Assembly (NCBI RefSeq): GCF_050269735.1 | Contig: NZ_JBNNIX010000001.1 | Span: 1,178,001 to 1,242,000, forward strand | Length of the DNA: 64,000 bases | DNA from: Paenisporosarcina sp050269735 | GTDB taxonomy: Bacteria > Bacillota > Bacilli > Bacillales_A > Planococcaceae | Direction: 5' to 3' | In this document: positions 18,487-27,658 of the stretch, piece after piece | Numbering within the stretch: the stretch's first letter is position 1 | Layout of the letters: every line of letters begins with the position of its first letter | Notes under the pieces: generated by a model | What the model saw: only the letters and a program-made list of their open reading frames with translations | Database searches by the model: none | What the model was told of the DNA's origin: nothing | Program-made: the position numbers and the translations under genes

Positions 18487-19328
18487 GTATGAATATAAAT
18501 AATCCTGTTCTCGTTAAAGAAGTGAAGCTCCGCTTCCGGTCTCTAAAAAGTTTTACTGGTATTTTGTTCTACTTAATTGCTATGAGCATTTTCGTATTTG
18601 GATTTATTTTTCTCACAACGGCTTTTACTGGTACCGGATTCTTTAGACCAGAAGAGAGTTTCTTCCTGTTTGGCTTACTGACGTTCATCCAGTTAGGGTT
18701 AATCTTGTTTATTACTCCTGGTTTGACAGCAGGGACAATTAGTACGGAACGTGAAAAACAAACACTGAATATTTTACTGACGACTTCACAAAGTTCGATG
18801 CAAATCATACTTGGAAAATTGTCTTCATCAATTGCATTTTTAGTATTGATGCTAATTGCAGGATTGCCAATTTACAGTTTGGTGTTCTTATTCGGTGGAA
18901 TATCACCAGGTCAATTAGGCTTGATTTTCCTATTCTTCTTTTTGACCATGCTTACTGTAGGTAGCATTGGTGTTATGTTTTCAACCATCACCAGAAAAAC
19001 GATTGTTTCCATGATAGCCACTTATGGAACGATGATTTTCCTGGCGGGTGTTACAGCCTTTTTCTTCATGATTACGATACAAGTAAATATGTTGGGGTCT
19101 GGCGTAACTCAAAGTCCATCACCTTTTGCTCATTTCTGGGCGAGTATCAATCCAGGTATATTAATTTTCTCATTGTTAAATCCAATGACTGAGGACTTTG
19201 TCAATGAAGCAACGAAAATCGATTTCCCAGTATGGGCAGGATATACCATTTTTTATGTATTACTAGCTGCATCGGCAATTACCGTTTCAATCAAGAAATT
19301 ACGTGTCAATATGAAGAAACAAAAATGA
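18483..19328 (+). CDS. ABC-2 type transporter permease
   Basis: A 281-residue membrane protein with about six hydrophobic helices and the family pattern NPVLVKEVKLRFRS at the N-terminus and GTISTEREKQTLNILLTT near residue 80, typical of ABC-2 permeases related to GldF/NosY. It forms the transmembrane part for the ATPase encoded immediately upstream (4-base overlap). SD AAAGGAGTGGAG. Confidence 0.9.
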   Translation: MSMNINNPVLVKEVKLRFRSLKSFTGILFYLIAMSIFVFGFIFLTTAFTGTGFFRPEESFFLFGLLTFIQLGLILFITPGLTAGTISTEREKQTLNILLTTSQSSMQIILGKLSSSIAFLVLMLIAGLPIYSLVFLFGGISPGQLGLIFLFFFLTMLTVGSIGVMFSTITRKTIVSMIATYGTMIFLAGVTAFFFMITIQVNMLGSGVTQSPSPFAHFWASINPGILIFSLLNPMTEDFVNEATKIDFPVWAGYTIFYVLLAASAITVSIKKLRVNMKKQK

Positions 19329-19341
19329 GGAGATGCACACC

Positions 19342-20829
19342 ATGAATAGCCGGGATCAATTACTAGCCTTTGTAAAAAAAGTCCATAGAAGATTGATAAG
19401 CGAACATTTATTTCGAGTTACGCAAACCGCATTAAGTTTTAGTCTTTTTATTACTGCGATTGTGTTTCTAGCTTCTCGGTTATTTGTATTTCCTTTTTAC
19501 GTTCAGTGGGCAATGGGGGCAGGTGGTATCTGCTTTGCCCTTGTGTTGGTTTGGGGCGTTTATAGAAAGCCGACGTATTCGTCCTCCATGCTTAAGTTTG
19601 ATCAATATTTTCCTGAGAATTTGCTGATTACCTCATTACATTCCAGCGATAATGAATCAGGTTTACTGCTGTCTCTGCGTGAAAAAACAGCTAATATGAC
19701 CAAAACATCTTTTGATGTATTCAAGCTGAGAAAAAAGGACTTATGGCGTTTGAAGTCATTAAGTGGCATTGGGATTGCTTCCATGTTATTGCTTTTCCTC
19801 ATTGCCTTCCCATCAGAAACTCAACTTCGAGCTAAAGACGTAGAGCTTGAAAAAGAATTAGTGAAACAAATAAAAAATGAAGTAGCCAAGACATTAAAGA
19901 AAAACACACCAGAATTACTGAAGAAAGAACTTCAGAAATTAGAAAATGATTTAAAGGAAACAGAAACAACAGAAGAAGCATTGCGTGAATTAATCAAAAA
20001 ACAAAAAGAACTTCAGTTACGTGAGCAAAAACTGACTGACAAACAAGAGGCTGCCAAATTAAATGGGAATCCGAATGATGGACTGACAGCAGAGGAAAAA
20101 GAAGAATTGGCTGCTCTGAAAAAAGCCACAAAAGATCTAGCTGAACAGGCTGGTAAGACACAAACAGCCTTAAGTAAATTAGGAAAACAAAATGGAAATC
20201 CTGTACAAACAGCACAAGGTCAGAGCAATCCATCCAGTTCCAATTCAAGCAATGGTCAAACGGGGACTCAAGGATCAGCCCAAGGTCAAACAGGTACACA
20301 AAGCCCTACAGGTCAAAGCCAGGGTCAAGGCCAAGGACAGGGTCAAGGCCAAGGACAGGGTCAAGGCCAAGGACAGGGTCAAGGCCAAGGACAGGGTCAA
20401 GGCCAAGGACAGGGTCAAGGCCAAGGACAAGGACAAGGACAAGGACAAGGACAAGGACAAGGTCAAGGACAAGGACAAGGTCAAGGACAGGGTCAAGGAC
20501 AAGGTGCAGGGCAAGGTGGAGGTCAAGGTCAAGGCCAAGGTGGACTGAAAGGTGGGTCCGGGTCAGGAAGTCGGGATTTGTTATCGGTTCCGTCCAGAAT
20601 CGGAGGTTCAAGCCAGTCAACTGTAGATAGCGGGAAAATTGGAGAAGGTTCCTCCGCCGAGGAGCAGGAAAGTGCGGTACCTGTAACAAAAGGAACAGTC
20701 AAACCTTATGAGTCGGTAATTGGGTCATACAAAGATTCGTATCTGAAAAGTTCTGAACGGCTTCAATTACCACCAGATTTACAACGTATCGTTCAGGATT
20801 ACTTCTCATCACTGGAATCAAGCGAATAA
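19342..20829 (+). CDS. Membrane-anchored coiled-coil protein with long Gly-Gln repeat
   Basis: A 495-residue protein. Two membrane helices lie at about 28-48 and 54-73, and a third hydrophobic segment near 138-155. A charged coiled coil follows at about 160-245, then a Ser/Gly/Gln-rich stretch and a nearly pure Gly-Gln dipeptide run at roughly 325-390. The last 100 residues are soluble and probably folded. The ATG at 19342 has GAGGAG ten bases upstream. The repeat comes from 18-bp and 6-bp tandem units, so copy changes stay in frame. A flexible spacer is my inference; the family is not recognised. Confidence 0.75.
   Translation: MNSRDQLLAFVKKVHRRLISEHLFRVTQTALSFSLFITAIVFLASRLFVFPFYVQWAMGAGGICFALVLVWGVYRKPTYSSSMLKFDQYFPENLLITSLHSSDNESGLLLSLREKTANMTKTSFDVFKLRKKDLWRLKSLSGIGIASMLLLFLIAFPSETQLRAKDVELEKELVKQIKNEVAKTLKKNTPELLKKELQKLENDLKETETTEEALRELIKKQKELQLREQKLTDKQEAAKLNGNPNDGLTAEEKEELAALKKATKDLAEQAGKTQTALSKLGKQNGNPVQTAQGQSNPSSSNSSNGQTGTQGSAQGQTGTQSPTGQSQGQGQGQGQGQGQGQGQGQGQGQGQGQGQGQGQGQGQGQGQGQGQGQGQGQGQGQGQGQGQGAGQGGGQGQGQGGLKGGSGSGSRDLLSVPSRIGGSSQSTVDSGKIGEGSSAEEQESAVPVTKGTVKPYESVIGSYKDSYLKSSERLQLPPDLQRIVQDYFSSLESSE
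20323..20514 (+). repeat. In-frame 18-bp/6-bp minisatellite encoding Gly-Gln repeats
   Basis: Six tandem units of GGTCAAGGCCAAGGACAG start at 20323, 20341, 20359, 20377, 20395 and 20413 (the last with one change). Next come five GGACAA units (20431-20460) and mixed GGTCAA/GGACAA units. All periods are multiples of three. Long minus-strand frames here (Leu/Thr/Ser repeats) are shadows. Confidence 0.95.
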
Positions 20830-20841
20830 TGGAGGTTTCTC

Positions 20842-21834
20842 ATGTCATTTACACCTAGAAATTATGAAGAAATGAGTCAACGTTTAAACCAAGTTAAACA
20901 GGAAATTGGTCAATATATCGTTGGCCAGCAAGAGGCTGTTGATTTTACACTTTACTCGGTTTTGGCAGATGGGCATGCGTTACTGGAAGGTTTGCCTGGC
21001 TTAGGAAAAACAATGTTGATTCGAACCATTTCTGAAGTTTTAGATTTATCCTTTTCAAGAATTCAGTTCACACCTGATTTAATGCCTTCAGATATCACAG
21101 GAACGAGCATGATTGAACGATCGGAAGATGGCAAACAATCATTTTCATTTAAACAAGGTCCCATTTTCAGCCAACTCGTTTTAGCGGATGAAATTAACCG
21201 TGCCACACCAAAAACACAGAGTGCATTGCTAGAAGCGATGGGTGAAAAAACAGTGACAGTTCTTGGTGATACAAAACAGATGGCTAAACCATTTTTTGTC
21301 CTTGCCACACAAAATCCAATTGAAATGGAAGGAACGTATCCACTGCCTGAAGCTCAAATGGACCGATTTTTATGCAAAATAGTGATACCGTACCCTTCAA
21401 AAGAGGAATTAAAAGAAATCGTTATCAGAACGACTGGTGCGAAGAATATTCAACTTCAAAAAGTGATGAATGCAGAAGAATTGATTATTGCCCAAAATAT
21501 GGTCAGAGAAGTGTTGATTGCTGATGATATGCTTGCGTATGCCATTGATTTAACTTCTGCCACACACCCAAATGATGAGGCAACAGATGATGTAAAACAA
21601 TATGTACAATACGGCAGTGGACCGCGCGGACTTCAAAGTTTAATTCGATTGGCTAAAGCCCGTGCACTCGTTGCCGGACGCTACCACGTTTCAATTGCTG
21701 ATATTAAATCAGTTGCTATACCTGCCCTTCGTCATCGCATGCTTTTAAATTACGAAGGAGAAGCGGAAGGGAAAACTGCCGATTCCATTCTCAGAGATTT
21801 AGTTCAATCCATCAAACAAGGACAAACTTCATGA
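20842..21834 (+). CDS. MoxR-family AAA+ ATPase
   Basis: A 330-residue complete MoxR ATPase: Walker A GLPGLGKT near residues 50-57, Walker B LVLADEINRA near 113, sensor-like ATQNP near 155, and the C-terminal helical lid with YGSGPRGLQSLIRLAKARAL. It is the remodelling ATPase of this operon, expected to act with the DUF58 and vWA partners encoded next. SD GGAGG; the stop overlaps the DUF58 start. Substrate unknown. It is a paralogue of the partial gene at the window start. Confidence 0.93.
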   Translation: MSFTPRNYEEMSQRLNQVKQEIGQYIVGQQEAVDFTLYSVLADGHALLEGLPGLGKTMLIRTISEVLDLSFSRIQFTPDLMPSDITGTSMIERSEDGKQSFSFKQGPIFSQLVLADEINRATPKTQSALLEAMGEKTVTVLGDTKQMAKPFFVLATQNPIEMEGTYPLPEAQMDRFLCKIVIPYPSKEELKEIVIRTTGAKNIQLQKVMNAEELIIAQNMVREVLIADDMLAYAIDLTSATHPNDEATDDVKQYVQYGSGPRGLQSLIRLAKARALVAGRYHVSIADIKSVAIPALRHRMLLNYEGEAEGKTADSILRDLVQSIKQGQTS

Positions 21835-22706
21835 AAAAAGATTCCATTTTACCGGAGGATTGGTCCTCCAAAATTGGACGATTACAAATATCAACAAAGT
21901 CAAAATTGCGCGGTCAGCATAAAGGGTCCCATCGCTCCATGCGCTTTGGGTCTTCACTCGACTTTTCAGACTTCAGAGAGTATCACCCTGGTGACGATGT
22001 AAGGCAAATTGATTGGAATGTTTTTGCTAGGACAGATAAATATTTTATTAAACGTTTTTTGGATGAGCAAGAAATGCGTGTTCATATTCTACTGGATAGT
22101 ACAAAATCGATGCAAGAAGAAAAAAAATGGCTTTTGGCAAAACAATTGACCATTTCACTCGGTCATCTTGTATTAGGGAGAGATGATCGGTTATCGTTTG
22201 CGACGCCTACTGAGGAGAAGCTTGCCCCTTTCAGAAGAAAAGGAGCGGTATACAGAAAGGCTTTTTCATCATACATAACCAACCTTACCGACCCAACCAT
22301 GAACACGTCTTTCACCAATCAGGCTGCACAATTTAGTGCTAAAGATTGTACGGTATTATTTATCATCACAGATGGTTTGGAACCAATCGCGGACTGGGAA
22401 AGATGCTTGCGCTCCATGCCAAGATTTTCACAAGACATCCGGTTGATTATTATACAATCAAGTGATGAAGTAGCCCCACAGTTCTCTGGGGACTTACAAT
22501 TGGTTGATCGCGAGACAGATGAACGTTTGAATGTGACAGTTTCATCCAGAATTGTGGAAGATTATGAAAAGAAGAGACATCAGCATTTTCAGGAACTCGA
22601 TATTTTGTGTCGCCGTTTCGGCATTCACACTTTAAAAGTGGAAACGAAAGATGATATCAGTCATATCCTTTTCCATCAAATGATTCGGTCAAACTGGATA
22701 AATTGA
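21831..22706 (+). CDS. DUF58 domain protein (vWA-like)
   Basis: A 291-residue soluble protein. The DUF58 signature FREYHPGDDVRQIDWNVFAR is near residue 50, followed by a vWA-like core starting HILLDSTKSM, whose DSTKS resembles a MIDAS motif with Thr in the third position. VLFIITDG is the second MIDAS-like strand. No membrane helix is visible, unlike the DUF58 protein at 331-1512. It overlaps the upstream moxR (ATGA), as expected for a cognate partner. Confidence 0.9.
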   Translation: MKKDSILPEDWSSKIGRLQISTKSKLRGQHKGSHRSMRFGSSLDFSDFREYHPGDDVRQIDWNVFARTDKYFIKRFLDEQEMRVHILLDSTKSMQEEKKWLLAKQLTISLGHLVLGRDDRLSFATPTEEKLAPFRRKGAVYRKAFSSYITNLTDPTMNTSFTNQAAQFSAKDCTVLFIITDGLEPIADWERCLRSMPRFSQDIRLIIIQSSDEVAPQFSGDLQLVDRETDERLNVTVSSRIVEDYEKKRHQHFQELDILCRRFGIHTLKVETKDDISHILFHQMIRSNWIN

Positions 22707-22718
22707 GGTGAGCCGTCT

Positions 22719-24488
22719 ATGGGCTTTGGACAACTAGTATTTTTATGGACGGCGATTATCCCGATCACGGTCCTACTCTATTATTTTTTTCGGAAAAAAT
22801 ATATAGAAAAAAAGATTTCTTCAACGATGTTCTGGGAAACCGTTATGAAAGAAACAAAAGTTTCACCATATCTTCAATATTTACAACGAAATGCCTTATT
22901 TTATTTGCAAATGATCGCATTGATATTGCTAATGTTCGCCTTGTTGCAACCATATTTGAAATCACAGGCAATAGCAGGTGAGCACATTATTTGGGTCGTT
23001 GATACTTCAGCCACAATGCTTGCGGAAGACAATGGCGAAGCGCTTTTTGACACCCATAAGAAAGAAATGATGACGCTATCTGAACAACTGGCCGGAAAGC
23101 CTTTAACATTGATAACAACTGGTGAAGAACCAACCATTTTATTGCGTGACGAGACTAACTTAAGTGTTATTCGATCTTCAATTGAAGGTTTGGAAGTTCA
23201 ATATGAACAAGAGAACTTGCCTAAAATGTTAGATTTCACGAAGTCTCTTATGACTGCAAAAGAAACAGCCATTTATTTATTTACGGATCACGTGGAACGA
23301 AGCGAACTCCCATTAGAAAACGAAAATATCACCTGGTTTGTAAACGGAGCACCAAAGAATCTGGAAAACGTCTCCATCTTGCGTTTTGGTGCCACGGCTT
23401 CAGAAAAAGGAGTAGCGGCACTTGCTCAGCTAGAAAATGAAACGCCAACAGAAAAAAATGGTACTTTGGAAATCCACTCCATCGAAAATGAAGAGGTATT
23501 ACTGAAAGAGTCCGTTGTCATTCCAGCAAACGATACGCTGTCGCTATCTTTCAAAGAATTACCCAGTGCTGAAGGTTTGAAAGCAACACTACAAATTGAC
23601 GATGATTATAAAGTTGATAACGAGTCTTTCGTGTTAATGCAAAAGCAATCTGCTCAAACCTATGTAGATGGAAATCTTCATGAGCTCGTGTCAGCAGCTT
23701 TTCAAGCCATGGATATTCCAGTAAGTTCTGTTCCCACTGAGCAGATAGGGGACTTACCTAATGAGGCAGTAGTTGTGACTAACCAAACATCTCAACTCAA
23801 AGCTTCAGAATCACCTGTACTATTGATTGGACGAAATGATGAAAATGCAAAAGAAGTGAATGGCACAATTACTACAGAGCGAGATGATGTATTTGCATAC
23901 GCGGATATGTCGGATATTTTCGTCAGTAACCTGTACCCTCCATTTCCTGAATATGAGACACTTGCCCGAGTTGCAGAACAACCATTTATCCAACGTTCGG
24001 ACAAGGGAGATTTAATCATACTATCCGATATTCAGATGACAGATTGGCCACTCCATCCCTCATTTCCCTTGTTTTTGTGGAGTGCCAGGGAACAAATGGC
24101 ATCGAACTCTGAAGAGATCGGAACTTTTTCACCAAACGAACGCAAATCACTTTCTTTGGTTGCGGATGAAGAAAAAGGTGAATGGGAAGTTTTTTCGAAC
24201 TCCAATGAATATATCAAAACGATTCAAAATGGCGGACAATTTTCAGCGCCAAGTCGACCAGGACTATATGTTTTGACATCAGGAAAGTCAGAAAAACAAT
24301 TTGCAGTGGCACTCGAACAACAAGAGAAACACATTGAAAAAGGTACGTCTTTTGCTATCGGTTCTGCTTCGCAAGAAGATATTCAAGAGACCGTCAAAAC
24401 TTCAATGGTTCCATGGTTTTTACTTCTCATTGTATTATTGCTGATGATTGAATGGGAGGTGCAGCGACGTCGTGGGATTACGAATTGA
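22719..24488 (+). CDS. BatA-like membrane protein with degenerate vWA domain
   Basis: A 589-residue protein. The BatA-type N-terminus has helices at about 5-22 and 58-77 with a conserved basic loop between them. A vWA domain starts at HIIWVVDTSATM (MIDAS residues DTSAT). A beta-rich middle follows, then a GATase-like region and a C-terminal helix near 563-580. The topology places the vWA domain between membrane helices. SD GAGGTGAG. It overlaps the following vWA gene by 17 bases. Homologues accompany MoxR and DUF58 proteins in Bat-type operons; the biochemical role is unknown. Confidence 0.85.
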   Translation: MGFGQLVFLWTAIIPITVLLYYFFRKKYIEKKISSTMFWETVMKETKVSPYLQYLQRNALFYLQMIALILLMFALLQPYLKSQAIAGEHIIWVVDTSATMLAEDNGEALFDTHKKEMMTLSEQLAGKPLTLITTGEEPTILLRDETNLSVIRSSIEGLEVQYEQENLPKMLDFTKSLMTAKETAIYLFTDHVERSELPLENENITWFVNGAPKNLENVSILRFGATASEKGVAALAQLENETPTEKNGTLEIHSIENEEVLLKESVVIPANDTLSLSFKELPSAEGLKATLQIDDDYKVDNESFVLMQKQSAQTYVDGNLHELVSAAFQAMDIPVSSVPTEQIGDLPNEAVVVTNQTSQLKASESPVLLIGRNDENAKEVNGTITTERDDVFAYADMSDIFVSNLYPPFPEYETLARVAEQPFIQRSDKGDLIILSDIQMTDWPLHPSFPLFLWSAREQMASNSEEIGTFSPNERKSLSLVADEEKGEWEVFSNSNEYIKTIQNGGQFSAPSRPGLYVLTSGKSEKQFAVALEQQEKHIEKGTSFAIGSASQEDIQETVKTSMVPWFLLLIVLLLMIEWEVQRRRGITN

Positions 24489-27075
24489 TTCACCAGCTTG
24501 GCTTTTGTTATTCATTTTGCCAGCTGTCTATTTTGCATTTGCATGGTGGAAAAGTAAAAACCGATATACCCGCGAGCACAAGTTTATCTTCTTCACCCGT
24601 GTCGTAGCAGTAAGCATCCTGATTTTTGCATTGGCTATGCCTAATCTATTACTACCGATAAAAGAAGAGCAATTATTGTTTGTAGTAGACCGATCAGCTT
24701 CAACTGCAGGAACGGAAGAGCAGTACACTGATTTTCTTATCAAAGCTCTTGCTGAGAAGAAAAATCACCAAGCCGTAGGTATCTATTCGTTTGACGAAAA
24801 ATTTCAGACACAAGTACCCCTATCATTGTTAACCGAGGATGTACCGGAATTTATCGGTTCTGAAAATGAAAGCAGAACGAATATTTCTGAGGGTATTCAA
24901 TTAGCAACTAATCTAGCAGATCAACAAAAAGCGACGCGCATCGTTTTACTATCAGATGGACTTGAAAATGTTGGGTCCATATCGGATCAGCTTTCGAGAA
25001 TGACCGGCAGTAATGTGGAAGTAGATACGTATATCTTAAATCGTCCTGAATCAGATGATGTTGCCATTACTAGTTTTGAAACACCTCCAGTAGCTTTTGA
25101 AGGAGAACAGCAACAACTGATTGTTCAAGTGGAATCAACAAAAGCAGGTCAAGGTGAACTTCTCCTATCTCAGAACGACCAATTTCTTTCCAAACAATCT
25201 GTCCAAATTGAGCCGGGATCTAATACCTTTACTCTTAGACACGCTTCAGTTGGAGAAGGCTTATTAAAATATCAAGTTCAACTAAACGTCCCTGGGGATG
25301 CATTGCTTGAAAATAACCAATTGACGAGTGTAACAATGGTTGAAAGCGCACCACATTTGTTGGTTGTTAGCGGTGACAAATTGACTTCGCCAATTCCAAC
25401 CTATATTGATAATCAAGTGGTTCAAGTAGAGGCCATCCAAGCTTCAGATTTACCATACGACCTATCCAATTACTTGGGCTATGATGCTATTATTTTTGAT
25501 AACGTTCCCGGCTATCAAGTGGGTGAAGCCAAAATGACTGTTATTGAACAAGCAGTCAAAAATTTTGGTGTCGGATTTATGATGGTTGGGGGAGACAATA
25601 GTTATGGATTAGGTGGATATTTCAAAACACCGATTGAAAAATTGTTGCCTGTTGAAATGGAAGTGAAAGGTAAGCAACAATTGCCTTCGCTTGGGCTCAT
25701 TATTGTCATGGACCGCTCTGGTAGTATGTATGGGAATAAATTTGAGCTTGCAAAAGAAGCGGCTGCGCGATCAGTTGAATTATTGCGGGACGATGACACG
25801 TTAGGCTTTATTGCCTTTGACGATCGTCCCTGGGAGATTATTGAAGCGAAGACTTTGACTAATAAGGAAGAAGCTCTCGAAAAAATCCTCTCCGTATCTG
25901 TAGGTGGAGGAACGGAAATCTATCCTGGTTTGGAGCTTGCATACGAACGTCTATCTGATCTCAAATTACAGCGTAAACACATTATTTTATTGACGGATGG
26001 CCAGTCTGCTACTCAAAACGATTATGAAGAACTGATTACAGAAGGTCTAGGTGATAATAAAATTACTTTATCCACCGTTGCGATCGGTCAAGATGCAGAC
26101 CGCGTATTGCTTGAAGAATTAGCACAATTCGGCACAGGACGTTTCTATGATGTCAGTGATGAAAGCACGATACCGGCAATTTTATCAAGGGAAACCGTGA
26201 TGATTTCAAGGACATATATTGAAGATAATCCTTTTTATCCTATCATACGAGGGGATGCGGCCTGGACTAGTCTCTTTGCCGAAGGGGTACCTCAATTAAA
26301 TGCCTATATTGCAACAACTGCTAAACAAACTGCGACCGTCGTTGCGGAAAGTACAAAAGAAGATCCGGTTATTGCGGAATGGATGTATGGTTTAGGACGA
26401 ACGATTGCGTATACTTCTGATTCATCGGGAGCGTGGAGTGGTGACTTTGCACGTTACAGTGAGTGGGGGAATTTTTGGAATACTGCAGTATCTCGACTAC
26501 TACCTTCTTATAGTGAAGTTCCATTCGACATTCGGAAATCAGAGGATGGCTCCTATTCCGTTTCAGATCCATCGGGTCAATCATCATTTTTGGATATTGT
26601 AGCAGTAAATGAAGCTGGTGAAGAAATTGAAAGTCTCTCTGAACCGATTTCTCCTGGGAAAAGCCGTGTTTCCTTCGATGCAGATCCAGGTCTGATTTTC
26701 CTAAGGATTTCCAATGAACAAAACAGTATGTATCAAGCAGGACTTTCAATTCCTTATAGTGAGGAATACAAAATTCAGCCGCCTAACAAAGGATTGATGG
26801 AGGAAATCGCTAAGCGTACAGGGGGGAAAGTACTTACCAGTCCTGAACAAGCGATGCGCGATATAGAATTTGAGAGTTCAGAAAGCAAAAGTATTCAAAA
26901 ATGGCTCGTCTTAATTGCGATGATTTTATTTTTCATTGATATTACACTAAGAAGATTTGGTTGGCGTATGATTTCAGGAATGACTTCTAAAATGAAGAAA
27001 TCGACAGATGAATACGTTTCACCCGCCAATGATACAAATGTTGCTCAATTGCTGAAAGGCAAGAAGAAACGCTAA
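24472..27075 (+). CDS. Large membrane protein with two vWA domains and GATase-like insert
   Basis: An 867-residue protein, last in the eight-gene operon. Helices lie at about 6-24 and 38-58. A first vWA-like domain begins FVVDRSAST near 70. A GATase-like segment (FMMVGGDNSYGLGGYF) is near 370. A second vWA with an intact MIDAS DRSGSM is near 411, with LLTDGQS downstream. The C-terminal helix is about 806-822, followed by a basic tail. I chose GTG 24472, which follows GGGAGGTG; an upstream TTG lies before that SD. A similar arrangement is known in other Firmicutes and Bacteroidetes Bat-like loci. Confidence 0.85.
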   Translation: MGLRIDSPAWLLLFILPAVYFAFAWWKSKNRYTREHKFIFFTRVVAVSILIFALAMPNLLLPIKEEQLLFVVDRSASTAGTEEQYTDFLIKALAEKKNHQAVGIYSFDEKFQTQVPLSLLTEDVPEFIGSENESRTNISEGIQLATNLADQQKATRIVLLSDGLENVGSISDQLSRMTGSNVEVDTYILNRPESDDVAITSFETPPVAFEGEQQQLIVQVESTKAGQGELLLSQNDQFLSKQSVQIEPGSNTFTLRHASVGEGLLKYQVQLNVPGDALLENNQLTSVTMVESAPHLLVVSGDKLTSPIPTYIDNQVVQVEAIQASDLPYDLSNYLGYDAIIFDNVPGYQVGEAKMTVIEQAVKNFGVGFMMVGGDNSYGLGGYFKTPIEKLLPVEMEVKGKQQLPSLGLIIVMDRSGSMYGNKFELAKEAAARSVELLRDDDTLGFIAFDDRPWEIIEAKTLTNKEEALEKILSVSVGGGTEIYPGLELAYERLSDLKLQRKHIILLTDGQSATQNDYEELITEGLGDNKITLSTVAIGQDADRVLLEELAQFGTGRFYDVSDESTIPAILSRETVMISRTYIEDNPFYPIIRGDAAWTSLFAEGVPQLNAYIATTAKQTATVVAESTKEDPVIAEWMYGLGRTIAYTSDSSGAWSGDFARYSEWGNFWNTAVSRLLPSYSEVPFDIRKSEDGSYSVSDPSGQSSFLDIVAVNEAGEEIESLSEPISPGKSRVSFDADPGLIFLRISNEQNSMYQAGLSIPYSEEYKIQPPNKGLMEEIAKRTGGKVLTSPEQAMRDIEFESSESKSIQKWLVLIAMILFFIDITLRRFGWRMISGMTSKMKKSTDEYVSPANDTNVAQLLKGKKKR

Positions 27076-27098
27076 AAATATTGGGGGGAAAATAGGTC

Positions 27099-27602
27099 AT
27101 GATCGTTCATGAAAGTGAAAGGTTGAAATTAAAGGTTTTTTCGCTTGAAGATGAAGAAGCATCGACATCTTTTTGGGGTGATGCCGAAGTGATGTTTCAT
27201 TGTGGTGGTATTACTCCACATGAAATGTTAGGGAAAGTTCTTATGTCCTATCAAGCATGCCATGAAAGAATGGGATTATCTGTTTATGGAGTGGTAGAGA
27301 AAGAATCCGGACTTGTAATTGGAGCTGCTGGGTTCAATATAGCGAATGGGTTGGAAAAAGTTGAATTAATTTATCACTTTTCCAAATCCAGTTGGGGGAA
27401 GGGATATGCAACCGAAGCGGCTATATCCTGTATCGAACTGGCAAAGCAAACAATAGGAGTTCAAAGAATTTTTGCTTCTGCCGATCCCAAAAACAACAGT
27501 TCTACTAAAATACTTAAAAAAGCAGGTTTTCAATATATGGGGATGAAGTGGTTCAATGACACAAATCAAGAAGAACCATATTTTGAATATCAGATTTTAT
27601 AA
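27099..27602 (+). CDS. GNAT-family N-acetyltransferase (RimJ/RimL type)
   Basis: A 167-residue protein. The layout is that of RimJ/RimL-like GNAT enzymes: N-terminal SERLKLKVFSLED, acetyl-CoA-binding segment SSWGKGYATEAA near residue 95, and FASADPKNNSSTKILKKAGF near 125. It transfers an acetyl group from acetyl-CoA to an amine; the acceptor cannot be predicted. SD GGGGGG. It sits 23 bp after the vWA gene and may be read through from that operon. Confidence 0.85.
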   Translation: MIVHESERLKLKVFSLEDEEASTSFWGDAEVMFHCGGITPHEMLGKVLMSYQACHERMGLSVYGVVEKESGLVIGAAGFNIANGLEKVELIYHFSKSSWGKGYATEAAISCIELAKQTIGVQRIFASADPKNNSSTKILKKAGFQYMGMKWFNDTNQEEPYFEYQIL

Positions 27603-27611
27603 GGATGAAAA

Positions 27612-27658
27612 GAAAAAGGTTGTCCCAGAGGTATAAACTTCCAGGGACAACCTTTTTC
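27612..27658. terminator. Bidirectional terminator between GNAT and MFS genes
   Basis: AAAAAGGTTGTCCC and GGGACAACCTTTTT form a perfect stem of about 14 bp around a 17-nt loop. It serves both converging genes. Confidence 0.93.

Noticed and set aside
20275..20689. Minus-strand and out-of-frame plus-strand frames with Leu/Thr or Lys/Asp repeats
   Set aside because: Shadows of the Gly-Gln minisatellite; the plus-strand frame of the 19342 gene is long, has an SD and fits the operon.
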